Assembly (NCBI RefSeq): GCF_001189365.1
Contig: NZ_LFJJ01000004.1
Location: 17,068 to 81,067, forward strand
Length of the DNA: 64,000 bases
Direction: 5' to 3'
Origin: Candidatus Burkholderia verschuerenii
Lineage (GTDB): Bacteria > Pseudomonadota > Gammaproteobacteria > Burkholderiales > Burkholderiaceae
Each line of letters opens with the position of its first letter. Within the stretch, counting starts at the first letter, position 1. Below are positions 1 through 9,566 of the stretch, piece by piece. Below the pieces are notes generated by a model, which worked only from the letters and a program-made list of their open reading frames with translations, searched no databases and had not been told where the DNA came from. The position numbers were made by a program, and so were the translations under genes.

Positions 1-1
1 C

Positions 2-127
2 CATAACGACATTCCGCTGCTCGAGCGCGTGACCGATCCCGTCGCGACCAATCCCGACGACACGCTGCGCGCGCATGCGCAAGCCAAAGGTTGGCGCATT
101 CTGAATCTTTTCGACACTCGTGATTAA
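2..127 (+). CDS. HAD-family hydrolase (SerB-like), C-terminal end only
   Basis: The window opens inside this gene. Only the last 41 codons are present, reading through [18 protein letters not shown] to a TAA at 125-127. The run NDxPLLxxVxxPVAxNPD is the motif IV region of HAD-IB (phosphoserine phosphatase-like) hydrolases, in which the Asp pair helps bind Mg2+. The tail [12 protein letters not shown] is also usual for the family. The following pcnB start (GTG at 120) overlaps this stop by 8 bases, so the two genes are probably translationally coupled. The specific substrate cannot be told from this fragment. Family assignment is fairly secure. Confidence 0.8.
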   Translation, partial: HNDIPLLERVTDPVATNPDDTLRAHAQAKGWRILNLFDTRD

Positions 128-1697
128 AAAACTCATCCGCAAGCTGTTCGGACAAGAAAGCGCCGAGTCCGCCGAGGCGCCGGCGGCAACGCCCGAAGCC
201 GAAGCAACGCCCGCACGCAAGGCGCCACGCAAGAAGACCGCCGCCGCTCCCCGTCGAGACCCGAACGTGCCGGTCATTCTGTCGTCGAACGTGCATGGCA
301 TCGATCCTTCGCTGATCTCGCGCAACGCGATCCGCGTCACCGATGGCCTGCAACAGGCGGGGCATCGCGCGTTCATCGTCGGCGGCGCGGTGCGCGATCT
401 GCTGCTCGGCATTCCGCCGAAGGACTTCGACGTCGCGACCGACGCCACGCCCGATCAGGTGCAGAAGCTATTCCGGCGCGCGCGCATTATCGGGCGTCGT
501 TTTCAGATCGTGCATGTGCAGTTCGGGCAGGAAATCATCGAGACGTCGACGTTCCGCGCGCTCGTCGATGCGCCCGCCGAACCGTCGCCGGAACCGCCGC
601 GTCGTCTGAAGCGCGGCGAGCTCGACAGCCGCACGCACGCCGTCGACGCGAGCGGCCGCGTGCTGCGCGACAACGTCTGGGGCGAGCAGCACGAAGACGC
701 CACGCGCCGCGATTTCACCATCAACGCGATGTACTACGATCCGGCCACGCAAACCGTGCTGGATTATCACGACGGCATGGCCGATGTCCGCGCGCGTCTG
801 CTGCGCATGATCGGCGATCCGGCCACGCGTTATCGCGAAGACCCGGTGCGCATGCTGCGCGTGGCGCGTTTCGCGGCCAAGCTCGGCTTCGAGATCGACG
901 ACGCCACGCGCGCGCCGATCACCGAACTCGCCGATGCGCTGAACAGCGTGCCGGCCGCGCGTCTGTTCGACGAGATGTTGAAGCTGCTGCTGTCCGGCCA
1001 CGCGCTCGCGTGTCTCACGCGTCTGCGTCAGGAAGGCTTGCATCACGGCGTATTGCCCTTGCTCGATGTCGTGCTCGAACAGCCGCACGGCGAGAAGTTC
1101 GTCACGCTCGCGCTGACCAGCACGGACGAACGCGTGCGCGCGGGCAAAGGCGTATCGCCGGGCTTTTTGTTCGCCACGCTCTTGTGGCACGACGTGCAGA
1201 CGCGCTGGCAGCAATACACCGCGAACGGCGAGTATCCGGTGCCCGCGATTCATCGCGCGATGGACGACGTGCTCGACATGCAGACCGAGAAACTCGCCAT
1301 CCACAAGCGTTACTCGTCGGATATGCGCGAGATCTGGGGCTTGCAGCAACGCCTCGAAAAACGCGGCCGCACCGCCTTCAAGGTGCTGGAACACCAAAGA
1401 TTCAGAGCGGCGTATGATTTCCTGCTACTGCGTTGCGAATCGGGCGAGCTCGATGCGGAGATCGGTCAGTGGTGGACCGACTTCATCGACGGCGATCACG
1501 CGGCGCGCGAAGCGATGCTCACGCAAGGCGGCAAGGATCGCAATGCGCCGAAGAAGCGTCGTCGTCGCAGCAACGCCAAACGCAAGTCGGGCGATGGCGC
1601 GCCGGCCGAGCAACACGATGCGGGCGAAGCCGGCGAGTCGCACGATACGCACGATTCCGGCGCGCCGCACACACGCGAAGGCGCGGACAACGAGTAA
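120..1697 (+). CDS. pcnB: Poly(A) polymerase PcnB
   Basis: Adds 3' poly(A) tails to RNA in the cytoplasm, promoting RNA turnover. The 525-residue protein has a basic/Ala-Pro N-terminal extension (1-50), then a class II nucleotidyltransferase core: FIVGGAVRD at 85-93 and the metal-binding DFD at 102-104. A second core motif ([12 protein letters not shown]) follows at about 190-200, then the helical RNA-binding domain. The C-terminus ends in a KKRRRR-type basic patch and an acidic His/Asp/Glu tail. The RRDFTINAM motif is shared with CCA-adding enzymes, but the length, the basic tail and the folK neighbour favour poly(A) polymerase. The start is GTG at 120, overlapping the upstream HAD gene. It heads a co-directional run with folK, a deoxynucleoside kinase and panB. 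Confidence 0.93.
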   Translation: MIKKLIRKLFGQESAESAEAPAATPEAEATPARKAPRKKTAAAPRRDPNVPVILSSNVHGIDPSLISRNAIRVTDGLQQAGHRAFIVGGAVRDLLLGIPPKDFDVATDATPDQVQKLFRRARIIGRRFQIVHVQFGQEIIETSTFRALVDAPAEPSPEPPRRLKRGELDSRTHAVDASGRVLRDNVWGEQHEDATRRDFTINAMYYDPATQTVLDYHDGMADVRARLLRMIGDPATRYREDPVRMLRVARFAAKLGFEIDDATRAPITELADALNSVPAARLFDEMLKLLLSGHALACLTRLRQEGLHHGVLPLLDVVLEQPHGEKFVTLALTSTDERVRAGKGVSPGFLFATLLWHDVQTRWQQYTANGEYPVPAIHRAMDDVLDMQTEKLAIHKRYSSDMREIWGLQQRLEKRGRTAFKVLEHQRFRAAYDFLLLRCESGELDAEIGQWWTDFIDGDHAAREAMLTQGGKDRNAPKKRRRRSNAKRKSGDGAPAEQHDAGEAGESHDTHDSGAPHTREGADNE

Positions 1698-1812
1698 CGC
1701 GAGTTTTCGATACAGTAGCGGATAGCGGTTCACGTCTCGCCTGCGCACAGGTTGCTTTGCGTGCAAGCAAGCGCGCCGCCTTCCGCCTTCGATCACGCGT
1801 AGGACTTCTGCC

Positions 1813-2367
1813 ATGACGATTGCTTATCTGGGACTGGGAGCGAATCTCGGCGATGCGCGCCAGACCCTGAAAGACGCCGTCGTGTGTCTCGCCCAACAGC
1901 ACACGATCACGGTGCTCGCGAAATCCAGCGTCTATCGCACCGCGCCGATCGATTCCAGCGGTGACGATTATTTCAATTGCGTGGTGAAGCTCGAAACCAC
2001 GCTGCCCGCGCGTTCGCTGCTGCGCCTGTGTCACATGATCGAGGAGCAGTTCGGGCGCGAGCGGCCGTATCGCAACGCGCCGCGCACGCTGGACCTCGAC
2101 ATCCTGTTGTACGGCGCGTCGAGCATCGATGAAATGGATCTCATCGTGCCGCATCCGCGCATGACGGAGCGCGCCTTCGTGCTGGTGCCGCTGATCGAAC
2201 TCGAACCCGATCTGATCGTGCCGCAACGCGGCCGCGCCGATGCCTTTGTCGAGAGCGTCGCGGATCAGCGCATCGAGAAAGTCGCCGCCTGTCAGTGCAT
2301 GGTGCACGGCACGCCCAAGACGGCAGAAGCCGCCGAAGCCACCTCAACCAAGAATAATTGCCGATGA
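1813..2367 (+). CDS. folK: 2-amino-4-hydroxy-6-hydroxymethyldihydropteridine pyrophosphokinase (HPPK)
   Basis: Transfers pyrophosphate from ATP to 6-hydroxymethyl-7,8-dihydropterin, the step before dihydropteroate synthase in folate synthesis. The 184-residue protein starts with the family signature YLGLGANLGD (5-14). It carries the HPPK motif around GRERPYRNAPRTLDLDILLYG (81-101), in which D94 and D96 bind the two Mg2+ ions, and then VPHPRMTERAFVLVPL. The stop overlaps the next start as ATGA (2364-2367). The last ~20 residues, after MVHG, are low in conservation value and of no obvious function. Confidence 0.95.
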   Translation: MTIAYLGLGANLGDARQTLKDAVVCLAQQHTITVLAKSSVYRTAPIDSSGDDYFNCVVKLETTLPARSLLRLCHMIEEQFGRERPYRNAPRTLDLDILLYGASSIDEMDLIVPHPRMTERAFVLVPLIELEPDLIVPQRGRADAFVESVADQRIEKVAACQCMVHGTPKTAEAAEATSTKNNCR

Positions 2368-3044
2368 GCGTTCCGCCACTCACCGTCACCGCGCCGCAGA
2401 TGCGGCCGCCGCATCGATATATCGCGATCGAAGGACCGATCGGCGTCGGCAAGACCACGCTCGCGACGCTGCTCGCCGAACGCTGGTCGATGCGCACGCT
2501 GTTCGAACGTCCGCAGGACAATCCGTTTCTCGAACGCTTCTATCGCGATACCTCGCGCCACGCGCTCGCGACGCAACTGAGCTTCGCGCTGCAACGCGTG
2601 ACGCAAACGCGCGAGGCCGCCGATCTGTTCGCCGCCGATACGCCGCTGATGGCCGACTTCATCACGCAGAAGAGCGAGGTCTTCGCGCGCCTCACGCTGG
2701 CCGACGACGAGTTCGCGTTGTATAGGGACATCGCGTCGCGGATCGGCACGAGCGGGCCCGCGCCGGATCTCGTGGTGTATCTTCAGGCGAGCCCCGAAGT
2801 GCTGTTCTCGCGTATCCAGAAGCGCGCGCTGCCGATGGAACTGCAAATTTCGGATTCGTATCTGCGCGCATTGACCGATGCCTACAACGATTTCTTCTAT
2901 CACTACGACGGCGCGCCCGTGCTGACCGTGAACGCGGAAAATCTGAATCCGCTGGCATCGGAAGACGATCTCGCGCTGCTGGTCGAGCGTATCGAATCGA
3001 TGCGCGGGCGCAAGGAATTCTTTGTCAAAGGCGTGTCGGTCTGA
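2364..3044 (+). CDS. Deoxynucleoside kinase family protein
   Basis: Predicted to phosphorylate deoxynucleosides with ATP (dNK / deoxyguanosine kinase family). The protein has 226 residues. The P-loop GPIGVGKTT lies at 24-32; the family's ERF and DRY/R-type region follows ([10 protein letters not shown]), and a LID-like [11 protein letters not shown] stretch lies at about 150-160. The start is taken as ATG 2364, which overlaps the folK stop by four bases (ATGA); a TTG two codons upstream is also open but less likely. This folK-dNK-panB order is common in Burkholderia relatives. Which nucleoside is used cannot be read from the sequence. Confidence 0.85.
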   Translation: MSVPPLTVTAPQMRPPHRYIAIEGPIGVGKTTLATLLAERWSMRTLFERPQDNPFLERFYRDTSRHALATQLSFALQRVTQTREAADLFAADTPLMADFITQKSEVFARLTLADDEFALYRDIASRIGTSGPAPDLVVYLQASPEVLFSRIQKRALPMELQISDSYLRALTDAYNDFFYHYDGAPVLTVNAENLNPLASEDDLALLVERIESMRGRKEFFVKGVSV

Positions 3045-3069
3045 CGCGCGCTTTTTTACCGAAACGATC

Positions 3070-3885
3070 ATGACGTATCTGCAGGAAACGAATCGCTCGA
3101 CGATCACCGTCCCCAAACTCCAGGCCATGCGCGAAGCGGGCGAACGCATCGCGATGCTCACCTGCTACGACGCGAGCTTCGCGGCGTTGCTCGATCGCGC
3201 GGGCGTCGACGTGATGCTGATCGGCGATTCGCTCGGCAACGTGCTGCAAGGGCACGGCACGACGCTGCCCGTGACACTCGACGATATCGCGTATCACACG
3301 GCGTCGGTCGCGCGCGGCAGCAAGAGCGCGCTGATCGTCGCGGACATGCCGTTCGGCACGCTCGGCTCGAAGGAAGAAACGTACGCGCACGCCGTCCGGC
3401 TGATGCGCGCGGGCGCGGCAATGGTGAAGATCGAAGGCGGCGAATGGCTCGCGGACACGGTGCGCTTTCTCGTGCAGCGTTCGATTCCCGTATGCGGCCA
3501 TGTCGGACTGACGCCGCAATCGGTGCACGCGTTCGGCGGCTTCAAGGTGCAAGGCAAGTCGGAAGCGGCCGCCGAGCAGATGAAGCGCGATGCCGTCGCG
3601 TTGCAGGAAGCCGGTGCGCAACTGCTGGTGATCGAAGCGGTGCCGACGCTGCTCGCCCGCGAAGTCACGGCGAGCCTGGCGATTCCGACGATCGGCATCG
3701 GCGCGGGCATCGACTGTTCGGGACAAGTGCTGGTGCTGCACGACATGCTGGGCGTTTTCCCCGGTAAACGTCCGCGCTTCGTGAAGGATTTCATGCAGGG
3801 TCAGCCGAGTATTTTCGCGGCAGTCGAAGCCTTCGTGCACGCGGTGAAGGACGGCAGTTTCCCCGGACCCGAGCACACGTTCTGA
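3070..3885 (+). CDS. panB: 3-methyl-2-oxobutanoate hydroxymethyltransferase
   Basis: First committed step of pantothenate (coenzyme A) synthesis: transfers a hydroxymethyl group from 5,10-methylene-THF to 2-oxoisovalerate. The 271-residue TIM-barrel protein shows the expected motifs: [12 protein letters not shown] (27-38), LIGDSLGNV with Mg ligand D53, VADMPFG with D92, KIEGG with E122, and GIGAGxxxxGQVLVxHDMLG near 215-235. The start is ATG 3070, preceded by the short gap after the kinase stop; an upstream TTG in the same frame overlaps the kinase gene and is unlikely. A strong hairpin terminator follows. Confidence 0.95.
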   Translation: MTYLQETNRSTITVPKLQAMREAGERIAMLTCYDASFAALLDRAGVDVMLIGDSLGNVLQGHGTTLPVTLDDIAYHTASVARGSKSALIVADMPFGTLGSKEETYAHAVRLMRAGAAMVKIEGGEWLADTVRFLVQRSIPVCGHVGLTPQSVHAFGGFKVQGKSEAAAEQMKRDAVALQEAGAQLLVIEAVPTLLAREVTASLAIPTIGIGAGIDCSGQVLVLHDMLGVFPGKRPRFVKDFMQGQPSIFAAVEAFVHAVKDGSFPGPEHTF

Positions 3886-3909
3886 TCGTCTCCGGGCTTC
3901 GGGCAGTCG

Positions 3910-3940
3910 AAGGGCGCCAATCGGCGCCCTTTCGCTTTCT
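3910..3940 (+). terminator. Intrinsic terminator after panB
   Basis: AAGGGCGCC-AATC-GGCGCCCTT forms a perfect 9-bp GC-rich stem with a 4-base loop (3910-3931) and is followed by a pyrimidine-rich TCGCTTTCTT. It lies 24 bases after the panB stop and probably ends the pcnB-folK-kinase-panB transcript. Confidence 0.8.
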
Positions 3941-4047
3941 TGGCTTTCGCTTTCTTCGCTTAAGTGCGCGAACTGCGTTTTGTCGTACATACTGGTGAGC
4001 TTCTTGCGCTTACGCTTGGCGACAGTCACCCATAACAGAGAACAACC

Positions 4048-4347
4048 ATGTGGCACGCCCTTCCCGATGAAACCCTTCGCGCCCAGCTCACGGTCGGCGC
4101 GCTCGTCGCATTCGGCGTGGCGCGCGTGGTCGCGGCGGCCATCGGCGCGCAGCGCGGCTGGCGTATCGCCACGGTGACGCAGTGGTTCCTCTGCGCGGCG
4201 TTCGTGTTCTGCCTGCCGCAGATTCTGCAGATCGTGTTCGCCGTCGATGTGCACACGGCTTATGTCGAACTGCAGGGGAAGATCGTCGGCTGCGCGCTCG
4301 GCTTGTTTTGCGCGCCGATCGTCAGTCATCGGATCGGGTACGAGTAA
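4048..4347 (+). CDS. Small hydrophobic membrane protein, unknown function
   Basis: A 99-residue protein, not recognised as a named family. It has three hydrophobic stretches (about 17-36, 43-65 and 74-90) compatible with three transmembrane helices, with short basic loops (GAQRGWR). It stands alone between the panB terminator and a secreted phosphoesterase. Codon use matches the neighbours, with strong GC3, and the ATG at 4048 is the first in frame after an A-rich leader (AGAGAACAACC), so it is probably a real gene. No function is proposed. Confidence 0.65.
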   Translation: MWHALPDETLRAQLTVGALVAFGVARVVAAAIGAQRGWRIATVTQWFLCAAFVFCLPQILQIVFAVDVHTAYVELQGKIVGCALGLFCAPIVSHRIGYE

Positions 4348-4520
4348 GTCCACGCGCACGATCGGAATTTTCGTATTGTCACCAGCGAGGTAGGCGCTCT
4401 ATCGTCGAAGGTCGGCTTTCAATTCGAAAGAATTTGCACCGCGTTTAGTTCGGTATCCATAGCGTATGGAATCGGACCAACGGGTGAAAGCCGCGTCACT
4501 TTCGATTCCTGGAGTTGCCC

Positions 4521-5924
4521 ATGTTTGGTGTTTCGAAGCAAGTGTGCAAGTTCGCGCTGATGCTTGCCGGTGCCGCCGTCATCGCGCCGGTCTCGGCCGC
4601 GCCCGATTGTTCGACGATGACCATGCCGGTCTATCAATCGGTCAATCCGCAGTCTCAGGCCAATCTGCTCACGCCGACATCGAGTGAAATCGACAGCGCG
4701 GCGCAGAGCTACGGTTTCACCGATAAGCGCGGCGTCGCGTTCCTGGCGGCATCGGGTCCGGCCAACGGGCTCGTGACGCTGTGGCGCATGTACCACCCCA
4801 CAACGCACGACTTCTTCTGGACCACCAATCAGCAATCGGCGATCGCGGCGGGCTATCAACTGGACGGCGGCGGCTTCTTTGCATCGCCCGATAACGCGGC
4901 CGATTGCAACGTGCCGGTGTATCGCTTCATCCGAAACGGCATGCATCGCTATGCGGTCACGCCGGCCGACCAGTCGATGCTCAAAGCCGATGGCTGGATC
5001 AGCGAAGGCGTGATGTTCTGGGCGCGCGCCAACCCGAAGTTCAGCATCGCTGTGATGCCCGACACGCAGATGGAAATCGGCGTCGACGGCGGCGGTAAAG
5101 ACGACAAACGCTTCGGCAATCGCACGCAGTTTCTGGTCGACGGCCACTACTCGCTGAACCTGCAATATGTGTTGCATAGCGGCAACGTCGTGAATTGGGG
5201 CGAGCGCGATACGCCCCAATACGACATGGCGAGCGAGGCGATCAAGCGGCTCGAACAGGTCAAACTGCCGTACTTGCTGAGCGTCGGCAACCACGATACG
5301 CGCGCCGTCTGCGCGGGCGGCTCCGCATGCCCCGGCGAAAAGACCTGGGAAACCGTGCGCCAATACCCAAACTTCAACGGCTATTTCAAAGGCCGGTTCA
5401 GCAACGGCAGCCTCGCCGGTCAATTCGCCTCGGGCGATCTGGCCAACGTCTACAGCACCTTCGAAGCAGGCGGTCTCAAGTGGCTGGTGGTATCGCTCGA
5501 ACTGTGGCCGCGCGCAGACGCGCTGACCTGGGCCGATCAGATCATCAAGAGCATGCCGACGCGCAACGTGATCATCGTCACGCATTCATTTCTCAACAGC
5601 AGCGGCGCCATTCGTGCCGACAACGGCGGCTACGGCATCAGCAGCCCGCAGCAAATTTACAACACTGTGATCAAGAACAATCCGAATGTGCGCTTCGTGT
5701 TTTCGGGTCACGAAGGCGATGCGGCGCGCCGCGTCGTGTCGGCTGGAGGCAATAACGCCGTCGCCTATTTGCAGGCGTTCCACTCGACCACGACGAATCC
5801 CGTGCGGATCGTCGAAATCGATACGAGCGCGGACACGGCGACGAGCTACATCTGCGCGCCGTACACGAACCAGTGCTGGAATCAGTACTGGAGTCAGGAC
5901 GTCAGCATGAAGTACGTGCGTTGA
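4521..5924 (+). CDS. Secreted metallophosphoesterase with N-terminal DUF5648-like repeats
   Basis: The 467-residue precursor has a signal peptide (MFGVSKQVCKFALMLAGAAV, cleavage probably after VSA-A near residue 30). The first ~150 residues contain two WRMYH/YRF-type segments (LVTLWRMYHPTTHDFFWTT, VPVYRFIRNGMHRYAV), a pattern typical of DUF5648 beta-repeat domains. From about 175 follows a calcineurin-like phosphoesterase domain with PDTQ (metal site), HSGNVVNWGE, VGNHDT, VTHS and FSGHEGD motifs in the canonical order. GGAG at 4511-4514 with a 6-base spacer selects ATG 4521 over an upstream TTG. It is monocistronic. It probably acts outside the cytoplasm on a phosphoester; the substrate is unknown. 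Confidence 0.85.
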   Translation: MFGVSKQVCKFALMLAGAAVIAPVSAAPDCSTMTMPVYQSVNPQSQANLLTPTSSEIDSAAQSYGFTDKRGVAFLAASGPANGLVTLWRMYHPTTHDFFWTTNQQSAIAAGYQLDGGGFFASPDNAADCNVPVYRFIRNGMHRYAVTPADQSMLKADGWISEGVMFWARANPKFSIAVMPDTQMEIGVDGGGKDDKRFGNRTQFLVDGHYSLNLQYVLHSGNVVNWGERDTPQYDMASEAIKRLEQVKLPYLLSVGNHDTRAVCAGGSACPGEKTWETVRQYPNFNGYFKGRFSNGSLAGQFASGDLANVYSTFEAGGLKWLVVSLELWPRADALTWADQIIKSMPTRNVIIVTHSFLNSSGAIRADNGGYGISSPQQIYNTVIKNNPNVRFVFSGHEGDAARRVVSAGGNNAVAYLQAFHSTTTNPVRIVEIDTSADTATSYICAPYTNQCWNQYWSQDVSMKYVR

Positions 5925-5939
5925 ATGCGGCGGCTGGCG

Positions 5940-6872
5940 TCAGCCCATCATCGCCATGCCCGGCACGCTATGCGACAGCACCGATGCCGCCACGAACACG
6001 CCCGCCATCGACACGGCTTCGAGCCGCATCAGAGCGATGACCGCGTGGGCGTCGGCGGTCGAGCCGCTGCGTTGCAGCTTGGGCATGGCGCGCCAGCGGT
6101 TGATCGAGCCGATCGCCAGCGCGCCCATCACGAGCACGATCTTCACGACGAGCGCGTGACCCCACGTACTCGTCGTCAGCACCGACGCCGATCCGCCGAT
6201 GCCCCGCCACGCGTTATATACGCCCGTCGCGATCACGAAGCCGATCGCGATCGTCGCCGCGCGCGACATGCCGGACACGATGCGCAAGAGGCTGGCGCGC
6301 GCGAGCGGCGCATCGAGCGCGGGCAATACGGCCAGCGCGCCCGCTATCACGAGGCCGCCCCACACGCCCGTCGCGAGCAGATGCACGGTCTGAACCGCTT
6401 CGGCGAAGGAAAACGCGCCGGCATCCGCCGCGTGACCGATCGCCGACTTGCCCGCCGCCGCGATCAGCGCGCCGACGAGCGCGAACATCATGCGCGACGA
6501 CGTCATCGGGCCGCGCGCCGCCGCCGATGCCAGCAGCACACTGCCCGCCAGCGCCACCGACCAGCCGATGCCCGCATGCGTCGCCGTGCCGACGAGCCAC
6601 AAGGACGCGCCGGCCTCGGCGATGGGCGAGCCGCTCATCGCCGCCGCCTGCAGCCACAGCGACACAAAATGACAAAACGCGAGCAGGATCGCCGCCAGAA
6701 ACGTCGCGCGCGATGCCCGCCGCCACGCCCGCTGCGACGGCGAACTCGCCAGGAACGCCCGTTCATGGCACAGCCAGCCGTCGAGCAGCAACGCGCCGAG
6801 CGCGCACACAAGCGACATATCGCCCAGCGCGGCGAAGGCGATCTGCGCGAGATTGAGCGGATCGCCGGTCAT
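5940..6872 (-). CDS. copD: CopD-family copper resistance / membrane protein
   Basis: The 310-residue integral membrane protein has about eight hydrophobic segments. Its C-terminal half matches the CopD domain: HLLATGVWGGLVIAGALAVLP (His-rich helix), SRAATIAIGFVIATGVYNAW, and WGHALVVKIVLVMGALAIGSINRW. CopD proteins take part in copper uptake or tolerance, often with CopC; no copC is visible next to it here. It is transcribed divergently from the cytochrome pair at 7.4-9.4 kb across a 487-base gap. Family call is firm; copper as substrate is inferred from the family. Confidence 0.85.
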   Translation of the reverse strand: MTGDPLNLAQIAFAALGDMSLVCALGALLLDGWLCHERAFLASSPSQRAWRRASRATFLAAILLAFCHFVSLWLQAAAMSGSPIAEAGASLWLVGTATHAGIGWSVALAGSVLLASAAARGPMTSSRMMFALVGALIAAAGKSAIGHAADAGAFSFAEAVQTVHLLATGVWGGLVIAGALAVLPALDAPLARASLLRIVSGMSRAATIAIGFVIATGVYNAWRGIGGSASVLTTSTWGHALVVKIVLVMGALAIGSINRWRAMPKLQRSGSTADAHAVIALMRLEAVSMAGVFVAASVLSHSVPGMAMMG

Positions 6873-7359
6873 GGCGTGCTATCCGGACCGGCGTCGGCGG
6901 GAATCGGGAGAAGAACCGTCATCGGGTGCGAAACATGCGCGTGTTCATGGCGGCGAAGTCTAAACGATGCGCTCACTCGCGGCATCTTCCGAATCGCCTT
7001 GATACTTTGGATCGCGCTTCCTAAGCTTGCGACACACGGGACGCAACGATCATCGCGATCGTCGGTTTTAGTCCAGCGTTTGTCGAAGAAGAACACGCCA
7101 CCGCAGCGCAGCACAAACTGACGTGGCGGTCAAAGGCCGCGCGGCATATTGTCGCGACAAAGGCGCAAAACGCGTCGAACAAACACTTACAGATTGCATC
7201 AAATAGTCATCATCAGCCGACGATGATAGAATTCCGCGTCGCATCAGAGGCTCGTCGAGCCGCTGCGGCCGTGGTCCGCCACCCTCCGCCACTTTTGCGT
7301 GGCCGTGGTTCGCCACCTTCGCACCGAGCCGCACGAAGCTCGGCAGGACCCCGAATTTC
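6873..7359. other. 487-base divergent intergenic region (copD / cytochrome c)
   Basis: Holds the promoters of copD (leftward) and the cytochrome c genes (rightward). Short open frames here lack coding signature. The only structured element I see is an imperfect direct repeat of about 24 bases with a 34-base period (7267-7290 and 7301-7324, both starting GGCCGTGGT and continuing CGCCACC) in the cytochrome leader. A TAGAAT hexamer at 7227-7232 could be a -10 box, but no good -35 stands at the right distance. Confidence 0.5.
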
Positions 7360-8103
7360 ATGGAGTGTCGCGTGTTTTCAAGACGCATTTTCCGTCCGCT
7401 GCTCGCTTTGGCACTGATCGGCAGCGCTGGCGCCTTCAGCGCGGCTCATGCACAAGCCCCGGCGCCGAATCAAATGATCGCGCCCGACACGATGGCCGCG
7501 CGCGTGCAGGGTTGCACGGCGTGTCACGGTGTTCATGGCGAAGGCACGGACAACGACTATTTCCCGCGTCTTGCCGGCAAACCTGCCGACTATCTTTACA
7601 ACCAGCTCCAGAATTTCCGTGAAGGCCGGCGCAAATACCCGCCGATGAACTACCTCGTCACGTATCTCTCGGACGACTACCTTCACCAGATCGCGACGTA
7701 CTTCTCGAATCAGCGTCCGCCGTATCCGCAGCCGGCCAAGTCGAACCAGTCGGCCACGACGCTCGCGCACGGCCAGCAGATCGTGCTGCACGGCGATGCA
7801 TCGAAAAACATCCCCGCGTGCGCGGCCTGTCACGGCTCGGGTCTGACCGGCATGCAGCCGGCCATTCCGGGTCTCGTGGGCCTGCATTCGGATTACATCA
7901 GCGCGCAGGTCGGCGCATGGAAGTCGGGCACGCGTCACGCGAAGGCACCCGATTGCATGCAGCAGATCGCCTCGCGCCTGACCGACGACGACGTGACCGC
8001 CGTCGCCGCGTGGCTCTCCACGCAACAAGCACCCGTCAACCCGGTGCCCGCGCCCGCTGGCTCGTTGAAGATGCCGCTGACCTGCGGCAGCGAACCGCAA
8101 TAA
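7360..8103 (+). CDS. Dihaem cytochrome c (c4/c553-like)
   Basis: Periplasmic electron carrier of 247 residues with an N-terminal signal peptide ending near AHA-QA (about residue 32). Two haem c sites are visible: CTACH at 52-56 and CAACH at 154-158, each followed by the usual Gly-rich segment (GVHGEG, GSGLTG). Candidate Met ligands are PPMNY (94-98) and the C-terminal half of the second domain. The two-domain layout resembles cytochrome c4. The next gene, 21 bases downstream, is a trihaem cytochrome, so the pair is probably one transcript feeding an oxidase or dehydrogenase encoded elsewhere. No dehydrogenase subunit is adjacent. Confidence 0.88.
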   Translation: MECRVFSRRIFRPLLALALIGSAGAFSAAHAQAPAPNQMIAPDTMAARVQGCTACHGVHGEGTDNDYFPRLAGKPADYLYNQLQNFREGRRKYPPMNYLVTYLSDDYLHQIATYFSNQRPPYPQPAKSNQSATTLAHGQQIVLHGDASKNIPACAACHGSGLTGMQPAIPGLVGLHSDYISAQVGAWKSGTRHAKAPDCMQQIASRLTDDDVTAVAAWLSTQQAPVNPVPAPAGSLKMPLTCGSEPQ

Positions 8104-8124
8104 GGCGTCTGGAGCGACAACACA

Positions 8125-9423
8125 ATGAAACGCAAGTCCCTGTTCGCACTTTCCTCGGCTGTCGTGGTGGCAGCCGTCGCAGCCGCCGCCGTCCTCTGGT
8201 CGGGCGGCGAAAACCTGCACTCGGGCGGCGCCGTCGCGGCGACGCCGGCCGACAAGGCCGCGCTCATCAAACAAGGTGAATACCTTGCGCGCGCCGGCGA
8301 CTGTATCGCCTGCCACACGGTTCGCGGCGGCAAGCAATTCGCCGGCGGCCTGCCGATGGCTACGCCCTTCGGCACGATGTTCACGCCGAACATCACGCCG
8401 GACGATCAATACGGCATCGGCAAGTGGACCTCCGACGACTTCTATCGCGCGATGCACACCGGCCGTTCGAAAGACGGTTCGCTGCTTTATCCGGGCTTCC
8501 CGTTCACGAGTTACACGAAGGTTTCGCGCGCCGATTCGGACGCGATCTACGCGTATCTGCGCTCGGTCGCGCCGGTCTCGGAACCGAGCCGTCCGCATGA
8601 ACTGCGTTTCCCGTTCAACAACCGCAACCTGCTGATCGGCTGGCGCACGCTGTTCTTCTCGGAAGGCGAGTACAAGGCTGATCCGACCAAGTCGGTCGAG
8701 TGGAACCGTGGCGCGTATCTGGTCGAAGGCCTCGGCCACTGCGGCATGTGCCACACCTCGATCAACGCGATGGGCGGCCCGGTCAGCTCGGCGGCCTTCG
8801 CCGGCGGCCTGATCCCGCTGCAGAACTGGTACGCGCCGTCGCTGACGTCGAACAAGGAAGCCGGCCTGGGCGACTGGGACATCAAGGACATCAACGATCT
8901 GCTGAAGACCGGCGTGTCGCAGCGTGGCGCGGTGTTCGGCCCGATGGCCGAAGTCGTCCACAACAGCTTGCAATACATGACCGACGCGGACATCAACGCG
9001 ATCTCGACGTACCTGAAGTCGATCCCGCAGAAGAAGGAAGCGCCGGAATCGATCCAGCTGGAAACGTCCGAAAAGTTCGGCGGCGAACTGCTAACGATGG
9101 GCAAGAAGGTCTACACCGAGAACTGCGCGAAGTGCCACGCGGAAAACGGTCTGGGCAAGCCGCCGGCGTATCCGCCGCTGGCGAACAACCAGTCGATCCA
9201 GATGCCGTCGGCCGTCAACCCGATCCGCATGACGCTCAACGGCGGTTATCCGCCGAGCACGGAAGGCAACCCGATGCCGCACGGCATGCCGCCGTTCGCG
9301 CAAGCGCTGTCGGACACGGAAGTGGCGGCGGTCGTGACGTACATCCGTATGTCGTGGGGCAACCACGGCACGCCGGTGTCGCCGCAGCAAGTGAGCAACC
9401 TGCGTTCGGCGCCGCTCGACTGA
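8125..9423 (+). CDS. Trihaem cytochrome c, alcohol/gluconate dehydrogenase cytochrome-subunit type
   Basis: The 432-residue protein has an N-terminal hydrophobic segment (6-25) that serves as signal or anchor. Three haem c motifs are spaced about 130-145 residues apart: CIACH (60-64), CGMCH (206-210) and CAKCH (334-338). Three cytochrome c domains in this spacing characterise the membrane cytochrome subunit of acetic-acid-bacterial alcohol dehydrogenase and of gluconate 2-dehydrogenase. It lies 21 bases after the dihaem cytochrome gene. The catalytic flavin or PQQ subunit is not in this window, so the physiological donor is unknown. Confidence 0.88.
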   Translation: MKRKSLFALSSAVVVAAVAAAAVLWSGGENLHSGGAVAATPADKAALIKQGEYLARAGDCIACHTVRGGKQFAGGLPMATPFGTMFTPNITPDDQYGIGKWTSDDFYRAMHTGRSKDGSLLYPGFPFTSYTKVSRADSDAIYAYLRSVAPVSEPSRPHELRFPFNNRNLLIGWRTLFFSEGEYKADPTKSVEWNRGAYLVEGLGHCGMCHTSINAMGGPVSSAAFAGGLIPLQNWYAPSLTSNKEAGLGDWDIKDINDLLKTGVSQRGAVFGPMAEVVHNSLQYMTDADINAISTYLKSIPQKKEAPESIQLETSEKFGGELLTMGKKVYTENCAKCHAENGLGKPPAYPPLANNQSIQMPSAVNPIRMTLNGGYPPSTEGNPMPHGMPPFAQALSDTEVAAVVTYIRMSWGNHGTPVSPQQVSNLRSAPLD

Positions 9424-9566
9424 TGACTTTCTAGTCCATCGGCGGGACAGCGTACAATACGCGTCGGGGCGCAGCCTTCAAGTCGGGGCCGCGCCCCTTG
9501 TCTTTTGTGCCGCCGCGCGCCGAAGTATTAAGTTGTCGGTTCCCGCAGCCTGTCCTGGAAGGTCGT

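Noticed and set aside
4421..4434. Small hairpin AATTC-GAAA-GAATT upstream of the phosphoesterase gene
   Set aside because: Stem is only 5 AT-rich pairs, with no T-run or promoter context; likely chance.
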